A stretch of 15,001 bases of DNA from CAXBID01 sp963975495 (GTDB lineage Bacteria > Bacteroidota > Bacteroidia > Flavobacteriales > Flavobacteriaceae). The stretch spans positions 1 to 15,001 of the forward strand of contig CAXBID010000070.1 of the NCBI GenBank assembly GCA_963975495.1, read 5' to 3'. Below are positions 1 to 5,812 of this stretch, one piece after another. The translations under genes and the position numbers were made by a program. The stretch's first letter is position 1, and each line of letters begins with the position of its first letter. The notes beneath the pieces were generated by a model. It did not search any database. It was not told the origin of the DNA and was given only the letters and a program-made list of their open reading frames with translations.

Positions 1-127
1 CATTTAAGTTCATTAATATGGTTTTGTTTTAGTCAAATTAATATAATATATGAGAAAAAACAATTCTATTTAAGAGACTTTAACAGCCTTATTGGTAAAT
101 AATTAACAGTTAATGCAAAGCACAAAA

Positions 128-148
128 AAGAGGCTATAAAAGCCTCTT
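128..148 (-). terminator. Intrinsic terminator of the CarboxypepD_reg-like gene
   Basis: Perfect 8-bp arms (128-135 and 141-148) enclose a 5-nt loop. Read on the minus strand, the stem AAGAGGCT/AGCCTCTT runs straight into a T tract, 27 nt past the stop codon of the gene at 175-951. On the plus strand the hairpin is followed by AATTG, so it should terminate mainly minus-strand transcripts. Confidence 0.8.
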
Positions 149-174
149 AATTGTAATATTATTTTTTTGTGTTT

Positions 175-951
175 TTAAATTTTCCGACTTCTTCCGCGGC
201 TCAATACTTTATATTCTTCATAGCATTCACTAATGGCATCAAGTATTTGTAGGTCGTTTGCAGTTTGTATAAATCCTTTGGAGTAATTACATTGGCTTAC
301 AATTTCATCTAAATCAACCCGATCAACCTGCAATAAAACGGTTAGCATTTCCCTATCAAAACGTGCCGCTAACAAATTTCTAATTTCATCATCTTCCTTC
401 ATCTTTTTTAGCTTTCGCAATTCATTCGGTTTTTTACCAAACATACGATGGAGAAAATCGGCAGGATTAAAAATAGAACCAATAATTTTACTAACGGTTC
501 CTGGAGAATCTGCTTCGTAACCCGCATTAGGTAAACCAGAAATACTGTATCTATAATTGTTGTTAACCATTGGTACTTGCTTAATGTCAACTTCTAAATA
601 TCCAGTAAGCTTTAATTGGTTTACTACAACTTCTTCCAGAGCTAAAGCTAACTCTGTTAATTCTATTTTAGAACTCCCAAACTTTAACCAGTCATTAGTT
701 ACTCTAACTTTAATAGACTTGAAACCTAAAAACGAAAAATGAAGTGTATCATTAACTTTTGCTAAAATTTTAAATTCACCGTCTTTATTTGTGGTGGTAC
801 CAATAACCTGATTGAGGTTAACAATATTTACACTTTCTAAAGGCTTATCATTTGAAGAATCAACAACAACACCCAATACCTTATCAGCTTCTTGAGAAAA
901 ACAAAAAGTAGAAACTAATAAAAAAGTAAAAAGCAGTAGGTGGTTTTTCAT
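175..951 (-). CDS. Secreted CarboxypepD_reg-like domain protein
   Basis: A 258-residue protein that begins with a type I signal peptide (MKNHLLLFTFLL..., probable cleavage after CFSQ, about residue 20). A carboxypeptidase-like regulatory beta-sandwich follows (about residues 25-90): a 'VLGVVVDSSNDKPLESVNI' strand pair, then 'TTTNKDGEF', then 'FSFLGFKS'. In Bacteroidota this domain often heads TonB-dependent receptors. Here no plug or barrel follows, only about 160 residues of unrecognised, fairly charged sequence ending in a short basic tail. The frame stays open 48 nt upstream, but the ATG at 951 is chosen because the signal peptide begins exactly there. It is a monocistronic gene with its own terminator. 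It probably acts in the periplasm or outer membrane; its specific role is unknown. Confidence 0.8.
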   Translation of the reverse strand: MKNHLLLFTFLLVSTFCFSQEADKVLGVVVDSSNDKPLESVNIVNLNQVIGTTTNKDGEFKILAKVNDTLHFSFLGFKSIKVRVTNDWLKFGSSKIELTELALALEEVVVNQLKLTGYLEVDIKQVPMVNNNYRYSISGLPNAGYEADSPGTVSKIIGSIFNPADFLHRMFGKKPNELRKLKKMKEDDEIRNLLAARFDREMLTVLLQVDRVDLDEIVSQCNYSKGFIQTANDLQILDAISECYEEYKVLSRGRSRKI

Positions 952-1121
952 AGGGTTTATCCGTGTCAACGTCAATTTTGATATAAAAGTACTAAACAAA
1001 AGCCAAAACCTTGGCGTAATGCCTTTTATTTTGACTAAATATTAACAGAATAGTTTAAAATCAACCTATCAACTGTATGGCAAAATTTATTAAATGTGGC
1101 TTTCTCAAAAGTCAAAAATGG

Positions 1122-1237
1122 TGTCAGTTTGAGCGCAGTCGAAAACCATAGAATTTGATTATCAAAGTATTTCGTTAAGCTACGCTTGCTATCTTCATTC
1201 AAAATATATTTTGAATTCGATAATGCTCAATATGACA
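1122..1237. repeat. Imperfect inverted-repeat element (MITE- or REP-like)
   Basis: A 116-bp intergenic segment whose ends are inverted repeats: 1122-1142 matches the reverse complement of 1217-1237 at 15 of 21 positions, and both outer ends start TGTCA. A perfect 20-bp palindrome (ATTCAAAATATATTTTGAAT, 1197-1216) lies inside. The 'TTTGAGCGCAGTCGAAAA' edge resembles dispersed repeats I know from flavobacterial genomes. It lies just beyond the stop codon of the helicase gene. Confidence 0.5.
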
Positions 1238-1280
1238 TTTTTGTTTAAAATTGACTTTTTCAGACAGTCTCTTTTTAAAA

Positions 1281-3140
1281 TTATCTTCTAGAACGTCTTG
1301 GTCTTGAAGGCCCTGAACCAGAATCTGAACGTATTGGTCTGTCCGAACTAGAGTTTGAATCACTCCCAGAACGTCTGGATTTAGAGTACGAATCTCCACC
1401 GCCACGTCTTTCACTTCGGTTTCCAAAACCTCCTTTTCTGTCATCGCGTCTTCCGCCACCGCTACTTCGGCCATCACGTCTTCCGCCGCCACGTTTATCG
1501 TCGCGTCTTCTTCCACCACCACGGTTTTCAGAAACTTCAACATTTACAAAACGACCTTCATGTTTAAAGTCCGTAAAAAATGCCAAAACTTTTTCTTTAA
1601 TTTCATTCTCTGTATTAAAGAATGAGAAACTGTCTTTTACTTCAACTTTAAAAACATCATCTCTACCAAGGACTAATTGTTCTTTTAAGAAATCTTTCAA
1701 TTTCATCCAATCAAAACCATCTTTACTACCTACGTTTATAAAATAACGTGTAGAATCATTTTTACCTCCAAAATCTCTACCACCTTCACGTCCACCTTCT
1801 CTATCTCTAGAGCCTTCAGCTACATTTAAGTTTTTAGATTTATTATAATAATTATAGAAACGCGTAAACTCAACAGAAAAGAATTTTTTAATTAATTCAT
1901 CTTTATCAGTATCAACAAACAATTCGTTAATACTCGTTAGGTGTTTGTCAATCTCATGATTAATTTCTGTATTATGAATTTTATTGGCAAGCGACATCAA
2001 TTGCACTTCGCAAATATCTGCGCCATCAGGAATTTCTTTTTTCTCGAATTTTTTATTAATAATACGCTCAATACCTCTTATTTTACGCACTTCACTTTTA
2101 GAAACAATAACCATAGAGATTCCCGTTTTACCTGCGCGTCCTGTTCTTCCAGAACGGTGCGTATAAATTTCAGGTTCGTCTGGTAATTGGTAGTTTATAA
2201 CGTGTGTAATATCATCCACATCAATACCGCGTGCAGCAACATCAGTAGCTACAAGCATTTGTATTTGTTGATTTCTAAACGATTTCATTACCAAATCACG
2301 TTGGTTCTGACTTAAATCGCCATGCAAAGCACCTGCGCTATAACCATCCTCAATTAAGTTCTCAGCAACTTTTTGGGTATCGCGTTTTGTTCTACAAAAA
2401 ATAACAGAAAATATATCAGGATTAGCATCCGATAAGCGTTTCAACGCTTGGTAACGGTCTCTAGCATTTACCAAATAATATTCGTGAGATACGTTGCTTG
2501 TGCTCTCATTCTTAGTTCCAACAGTAATTTCCTGCGGATTTTTCATGAATTTTTTAGCAATAGTAGCCACCTCGCGAGGCATCGTTGCAGAAAATAACCA
2601 GGTGTTTTTGTCGTCAGGAGTATGCGATAAAATATCAGTAATATCTTCTTTAAAGCCCATATTTAGCATCTCGTCAGCCTCATCTAAAACCGCATATTGG
2701 ATTTTGGAAATATCAACCAAACGTCTCTTAATCATATCTTTCATACGCCCAGGTGTCGCTACAATTATTTGTGCGCCACGTTTTACCTCACGCGCTTGGT
2801 CTGTAATGCTCGATCCACCATAAATAGCCACAACGTTTAAACCTTTACAATACTTTCCGTATTGTTTCATTTCATTGGTAATCTGTAAACAAAGTTCACG
2901 AGTTGGCGATAAAATAAGACCTTGGGTAGTTCTGCTGGCAATATCAATTTTTTGTAGCATCGGAAAACCAAAAGCAGCAGTTTTACCAGTTCCCGTTTGG
3001 GCCAAAGCCACTAAATCGGTTTCAGATTCTAATAAAATAGGGATGGCTTTGTCTTGTACTTCGCTAGGTGTTTCAAAACCTAAATCCGTAATAGCTTGCA
3101 ATAGGTCGTCATTAAGACCTAAATCCTTGAATGTGTTCAT
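1281..3140 (-). CDS. DEAD-box ATP-dependent RNA helicase (DeaD/CsdA-like) with RGG-rich tail
   Basis: A 619-residue ATP-dependent RNA helicase, presumably unwinding rRNA or mRNA structure in ribosome assembly or at low temperature. Visible in order: Q motif (about residues 3-30), Walker A AQTGTGKT (47-54), PTREL (79-83), TPGR (129-132), DEAD (153-156), SAT (184-186), ARGID (303-307) and HRSGRTGR (328-335). A DbpA-type RNA-binding domain follows at about 464-538, then a low-complexity Arg/Gly tail (about 539-619) rich in GGGRR. A second Arg/Gly linker sits near 444-460. The order is that of DeaD/CsdA and DbpA relatives; the exact orthologue cannot be decided here. The ATG at 3140 opens directly into the Q motif. 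The long structured leader and promoter upstream suggest regulation at the RNA level. Confidence 0.95.
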   Translation of the reverse strand: MNTFKDLGLNDDLLQAITDLGFETPSEVQDKAIPILLESETDLVALAQTGTGKTAAFGFPMLQKIDIASRTTQGLILSPTRELCLQITNEMKQYGKYCKGLNVVAIYGGSSITDQAREVKRGAQIIVATPGRMKDMIKRRLVDISKIQYAVLDEADEMLNMGFKEDITDILSHTPDDKNTWLFSATMPREVATIAKKFMKNPQEITVGTKNESTSNVSHEYYLVNARDRYQALKRLSDANPDIFSVIFCRTKRDTQKVAENLIEDGYSAGALHGDLSQNQRDLVMKSFRNQQIQMLVATDVAARGIDVDDITHVINYQLPDEPEIYTHRSGRTGRAGKTGISMVIVSKSEVRKIRGIERIINKKFEKKEIPDGADICEVQLMSLANKIHNTEINHEIDKHLTSINELFVDTDKDELIKKFFSVEFTRFYNYYNKSKNLNVAEGSRDREGGREGGRDFGGKNDSTRYFINVGSKDGFDWMKLKDFLKEQLVLGRDDVFKVEVKDSFSFFNTENEIKEKVLAFFTDFKHEGRFVNVEVSENRGGGRRRDDKRGGGRRDGRSSGGGRRDDRKGGFGNRSERRGGGDSYSKSRRSGSDSNSSSDRPIRSDSGSGPSRPRRSRR

Positions 3141-3340
3141 TCTTGTATAAGTATTCGATTATGTTATGTGGTGTTACATAAAGAAGCGAATCGACATACT
3201 TAACCTTAAACTTCCAGTAACACATCCTCACTCTGAGGAATCTTAGTGAAACTCAGATTTGAAAAGCTTAAAAAGCGACTTCAAATTTGTTAGTTGAACT
3301 AACCTCGTATTCATTACGAGGTCTCCACCTATTAGTTTCA
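3141..3340 (-). promoter_or_regulatory. Structured 5' leader of the DEAD-box helicase gene
   Basis: About 200 nt lie between the predicted transcription start and the helicase ATG, and they hold several perfect hairpins. These are ACCTCGTA/TACGAGGT (3302-3309 with 3315-3322), GTTAGTT/AACTAAC (3289-3295 with 3297-3303), ATTTGAA/TTCAAAT (3257-3263 with 3280-3286) and TCCTCA/TGAGGA (3225-3230 with 3234-3239). The first two share bases 3302-3303, so at full length they cannot both form. Long structured leaders are known for cold-shock helicase genes such as E. coli csdA; a regulatory role here is inference. Confidence 0.5.
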
Positions 3341-3345
3341 AGCGG

Positions 3346-3375
3346 CAAAGATACACTATTATTTTTGATTGACAA
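3346..3375 (-). promoter_or_regulatory. Promoter of the DEAD-box helicase gene
   Basis: On the minus strand, TTG (3373-3375) is followed after 19 nt by TATCTTTG (3346-3353). This matches the Bacteroidota housekeeping promoter pattern exactly (TTG, N19-21, TAnnTTTG). Transcription should start near 3340 and give a leader of about 200 nt. Confidence 0.6.
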
Positions 3376-3500
3376 TTAACGATTTGAGATTTGGAATTTA
3401 GTTTTTGGAATTTGATTTTTTTGGGCGTTTTAACACGCTTTTATTCATTGTTTTCTATTTAAAATTAATGAATTCATGAACATAAATGTTTCGCTATATC

Positions 3501-3593
3501 TTTCTTGTGCTGAACTTGTTTCAGTATCTCATCAAGTGTATTCTAATATCTTGGAAGTAGGTTTAAACGAACTACATAGTTGAGCACAAAAAA
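3501..3593. repeat. Small palindromic intergenic element
   Basis: The 15-bp ends 3501-3515 and 3579-3593 are inverted copies of each other (13 of 15 match, core TTGTGCT/AGCACAA). They enclose 63 bp that include 'CTGAACTTGTTTCAG', a string I recognise from dispersed flavobacterial repeats. No coding potential is seen. The rest of 3376-3670 shows no gene. Confidence 0.4.
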
Positions 3594-3673
3594 GGATGCC
3601 GCATCAATCGTTAACGCACTTATCCGCTAGCTTATATTCTTATTAAAAGGTTTTTTATTTTTTGCAGAGGTTC

Positions 3674-3739
3674 GTTTAACGTTTGTGTGTAAGGATGGTT
3701 GCATGTGCTGGCAATTAATTTTATACAGCTTTGTTGTAC
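3674..3739. other. attC-like palindromic site just 3' of the PIN-toxin pseudogene
   Basis: A 66-bp imperfect palindrome with boxes spaced 7-5-7-28-7-5-7: GTTTAAC (3674-3680), 5 nt, TGTGTAA (3686-3692), 28-nt loop, TTATACA (3721-3727), 5 nt, GTTGTAC (3733-3739). Outer boxes pair at 5 of 7 positions and inner boxes at 6 of 7. On the minus strand it ends GTTAAAC, which fits the GTTRRRY core of integron attC sites, and it begins 10 bp beyond the PIN gene stop, where a cassette recombination site would sit. No integrase is visible, so it may only be a common intergenic palindrome. Confidence 0.3.
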
Positions 3740-3873
3740 CAAGTACTTTTTATTTCGTGTGTTCAATAAATTCCGAAAAAGTCAAAATTATTGTGTTCTT
3801 AACCTTTTTTAAAATCAGTAAGTCCTTATCTCCAGTAATTAAATAATCTGCTTTCGAATCTACTGATAAATTT

Positions 3874-4043
3874 TTCAATACATGACAAAAAATTAGATTG
3901 ACCTTCTGTAAATGGTACTAATCCTACTGAAATTGAGACCTGTCAGGTTTTTAAAACCTGACAGGTCTGGAACATCTGAGATTATTAAACATCTGAAAAT
4001 TAATTATATAACATTTATTTTTAAATTTTTGTCATGTACTTAG
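3874..4043. mobile_element. 170-bp MITE-like element with TIRs and 9-bp target duplication
   Basis: Both sides carry the identical 9-bp direct repeat GATAAATTT (3865-3873 and 4044-4052). The element ends are inverted repeats: TACATGACAAAAA (3879-3891) is perfectly complementary to 4026-4038, and weaker pairing runs to both edges. It encodes no transposase and has a strong 33-bp palindrome near its middle. Deleting the element with one duplication rejoins the PIN gene as '...DNFLLNLSVDSKADY...' in frame, which is strong evidence for insertion by transposition. The size, TIRs and lack of coding capacity fit a non-autonomous MITE mobilised in trans. The parent IS family is not identified. Confidence 0.8.
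3936..3968. repeat. 33-bp perfect palindrome, copy 1 (inside the MITE)
   Basis: Arms of 16 bp (AGACCTGTCAGGTTTT and its complement) are separated by a single T. The same sequence recurs at 12256-12288 with only the central base changed (T to C). It would form a very stable stem in RNA or single-stranded DNA. It has no good T tract, so it is not a typical terminator. Confidence 0.85.
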
Positions 4044-4327
4044 GATAAATTTAGTAAAAAGTTGTCTTTTTCATCTCGACAAATTTTAATGTCAGACTTT
4101 ACCTTTACTAGTTCTCCAAATTGGTCAAAATACTCAAGGATTTTTCAATATCTTTTTTCGAGAAGTACTTTTCAAATTTCGGACGACTTACAACATCAAT
4201 AAATTCTTCGAGTAATTCGTTGGAAAAAAGCAAAATAATTCTCTTGTTTTCAATCAGTTTGTCAATTTGACTGAATTTTTTGGAAATCAGAAAGCTAATC
4301 CAAAGATTTGTATCTAGGATTACCTTC

Positions 4328-4447
4328 TTATTTTTCATATCGTGATTTTCTCACTTGCTCAACTTCTTTAGTTATTTCATCTAACGAAATGTCATCGTTG
4401 GATTTCGCTTTGACTCTTGAGAAAGGGCTATGTTTGTTGTAAAAATA
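4328..4447 (-). pseudogene. 3' remnant of the antitoxin paired with the PIN toxin
   Basis: An open frame of 39 codons without a start, ending '...NDDISLDEITKEVEQVRKSRYEK'. Its stop lies inside the PIN gene start, an 11-nt overlap with the toxin ATG at 4338. The 'SLDEI..EVE.VR..RY' ending is typical of small antitoxins encoded just upstream of PIN toxins in Bacteroidota. An in-frame TAA sits directly upstream (4448-4450) and no ATG or N-terminal DNA-binding part is present, so the 5' half has been lost. The sequence beyond it (4451-4508) has a short CTAAGC/GCTTAG hairpin (4472-4486) and a G-rich patch, but no gene. Confidence 0.6.
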
Positions 4448-4508
4448 TTAATGGCTTGAATTATATCACCACTAAGCAGAGCTTAGCGGGAGCGGGGGTA
4501 AGCAGTTT

Positions 4509-5144
4509 TTAATTACATTCGTTATATTTGTCCACAACATCTTTTATGTCATCCTTTACATAAATCTTTTTCTCTAATTTAGAAATTAACTTGGGACAAT
4601 CAGAAAAATATTCCATCGCTCTTTTCTTAAATGAACTTGATATTCTTGCAGTAATCAATGGACTTGCTATTTTTTCTTTTTCTCTTGAAACATAAAACTC
4701 ATTAAAATCACTAAAAGAATAATTCCATTGATTCCAAGTTCCTCCATTAGGTCCTGCCATATACATTGGTGTTGAAGATGTAATACTTACGCTTCTTGCA
4801 TATAAAGTGGCTTTTCCAGAACTTATAACTTTAAAAAGACCTTTTTTATTTTTTGATGTTTGTATATATTCAAAAAAAGCAATTTCAGTATCAGAGTTTC
4901 TAAAAATCACTTTTTCCACTCGAGTTTCATCATATTTAACTTTTTTAGATTTTCTGTCTTTTCGGTATTTGACTTTTTCTTCTCCGTTAAAGGCTATTAA
5001 ATTTTTGGAAATCATTGGAAGTTTAATCTGTCCTCTCAAAGTGTCGCCATTTTTTAAAACTAATTCTCCTTTAGTCCAGTCATATTGACCATAAGTAAAT
5101 GAAATTGTCAAAAGGCAAAAAAGTAGTGTAATCTTTGTTCTCAT
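4509..5144 (-). CDS. Secreted protein of unknown function
   Basis: A 211-residue protein with a clear signal peptide (MRTKITLLFCLLTISFTYGQ, cleavage after about residue 20). The mature part opens 'GELVLKNGDTLRGQIKLP', a short beta motif seen in several Bacteroidota exported proteins that lack a defined role. A lysine-rich middle and a C-terminal stretch with Cys in 'FSDCPKL' and 'KYNECN' follow. Those two cysteines could form a disulfide in the periplasm. The ATG at 5144 is chosen because the signal peptide starts there. No clear TAnnTTTG promoter is seen upstream. It lies between the decayed toxin locus and repeat copy 1. No function can be assigned. Confidence 0.7.
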   Translation of the reverse strand: MRTKITLLFCLLTISFTYGQYDWTKGELVLKNGDTLRGQIKLPMISKNLIAFNGEEKVKYRKDRKSKKVKYDETRVEKVIFRNSDTEIAFFEYIQTSKNKKGLFKVISSGKATLYARSVSITSSTPMYMAGPNGGTWNQWNYSFSDFNEFYVSREKEKIASPLITARISSSFKKRAMEYFSDCPKLISKLEKKIYVKDDIKDVVDKYNECN

Positions 5145-5160
5145 ATTTTTGGGTTAAATT

Positions 5161-5215
5161 GTTTACAGCTTAAGGATATAAATTGTATCGATATTGTTCA
5201 TATCCGACGTTAAAC
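5161..5215. other. attC-like palindrome ending GTTAAACGAA
   Basis: GTTTAC at the left (5161-5166) can pair with GTTAAAC (5209-5215), and GGATAT (5174-5179) pairs perfectly with ATATCC (5200-5205). The spacing is less regular than in the site at 3674-3739. The right edge 'GAC.TTAAACGAA' is shared with the site at 11225-11277 and leads directly into repeat copy 1. Confidence 0.25.
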
Positions 5216-5461
5216 GAAAGTAGTCAAAATTTCTACAAAGTCAAGTTTCAATCAAAAACAAAAAAAAAGTTTACTATATGTTCGCTTTACATAAATTATG
5301 AGATTTCTCCTATCGTCGAAATGACTAAAAGGGTGTTGTCATGTCGAAATGAGGTACGATTGAGACATCGCATAAAGAATAGTAAATGAGTCAACTTTTT
5401 TTTCGGTTTAGCGTCTTTGCAAGACAAATCTATTTCATCAAATCCTCAATCCGTTCCAAAA
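5206..5461. repeat. Dispersed ~260-bp repeat, copy 1 (left of the hut operon)
   Basis: Homologous over its length to 11268-11530 in the same orientation, with an exact 64-bp block (5268-5331 = 11330-11393). Order: TTAAACGAA edge, A-rich stretch, two opposed 'GTCAT.TCGA' halves able to form a hairpin, a 'TTAGCGtCTTTGC' stretch, then a tail resembling the last codons of the M48 protease gene read in reverse. On the minus strand this tail reads LLERIEDLMK followed by a stop. With the palindrome at 5161-5215 it fills the gap between the secreted protein and the LysR stub; no gene is seen. Confidence 0.8.
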
Positions 5462-5486
5462 GCGATAATCTGCTAATCAATTAGTC

Positions 5487-5750
5487 TCACAATAAAGTAA
5501 CGACCTTATCCAGTATAGGGTTTCGGTTAGATGCATTCCATATTAAAGACAAGGTTGTTTTTTGCGATATGTTGTTCAGCTCAATAAATTTTATCTTTTT
5601 ATTATTTACCGTTCGTAATGATTTTGGGACAATGGATATCCCAAATTTATTTTCAACTAACGTGTAAATAGAACTGGCGTGCACAGTGCTATCAGCTTGT
5701 AGCTGGTAGTAGTTTAATTCTAATTGATTACTTATGAGTATCAATATTAA
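5487..5750 (-). pseudogene. C-terminal stub of a LysR-family transcriptional regulator
   Basis: About 88 codons matching only the end of a LysR substrate-binding domain: '...STVHASSIYTLVENKFGISIVPKSL', then 'TTLSLIWNASNRNPILDKVVTLL' and a stop. 'GISIVPKSL' and 'LIWN..NRNP.LDK' are typical of the last 70 or so residues of the family. The helix-turn-helix and about 200 N-terminal residues are missing, and an in-frame TAG (5751-5753) closes the frame directly upstream. The only possible starts are internal TTG codons. The stub is divergent from hutH, where a regulator of the operon would be expected. A short translated product is possible but could not bind DNA through a normal HTH. Confidence 0.7.
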
Positions 5751-5762
5751 CTAATAATGGTA

Positions 5763-5793
5763 TTGTATAGCATCAAAAATAAGAATAACTTTG
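5763..5793 (+). promoter_or_regulatory. Promoter of the hut operon
   Basis: TTG (5763-5765), a 20-nt spacer and TAACTTTG (5786-5793) match the Bacteroidota promoter consensus. Transcription should start at about 5798-5800, leaving a leader of only about 15 nt before the hutH ATG. The upstream element is 10 bp from the stop codon that closes the LysR stub. Confidence 0.6.
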
Positions 5794-5812
5794 AAAAAGT
5801 TAATATGTTTTG

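Larger units (their letters stand above)
3750..4338 (-). pseudogene. PIN-family toxin pseudogene (frameshift plus element insertion)
   Basis: Remains of a PIN-domain ribonuclease toxin of the 'putative toxin-antitoxin system toxin component, PIN family' type. The first open part (4108-4338) starts MKNKKVILDTNLWISFLIS, with the first active-site Asp in LDTN, and stops after 76 codons. Around 4113-4125 the coding frame shifts by -1 and continues 'GELVKVKSDIKICRDEKDN' until a 170-bp element interrupts it. The C-terminal part resumes below 3873 with 'SVDSKADYLITGDKDLL' and ends EFIEHTK at 3750. Removing the element with one 9-bp duplication, and adding back one base (for example in the T run near 4125), gives about 136 residues, the usual family length, with all acidic motifs. 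It overlaps an antitoxin remnant upstream. The gene is surely inactive as written. Confidence 0.85.

Noticed and set aside
1199..1543. A 114-codon minus-strand frame rich in Val, Glu and Asp
   Set aside because: It is the out-of-frame reading of the helicase's RGG-rich tail; the repetitive look comes from that low-complexity coding DNA.
1480..1800. Tandem repeat in the helicase gene as a separate repeat element
   Set aside because: The repeated GGTGG/CGTCG pattern encodes RGG-type residues in frame; it is protein low complexity, not an inserted element.
4472..4500. CTAAGC/GCTTAG hairpin followed by a G-rich patch as a terminator
   Set aside because: No T tract directly after the stem on either strand; it may be a relic of lost sequence but supports no specific call.
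5183..5389. A 68-codon plus-strand frame
   Set aside because: It is made of the attC-like palindrome and repeat copy 1; the equivalent DNA in copy 2 does not keep the frame, so it is not a gene.
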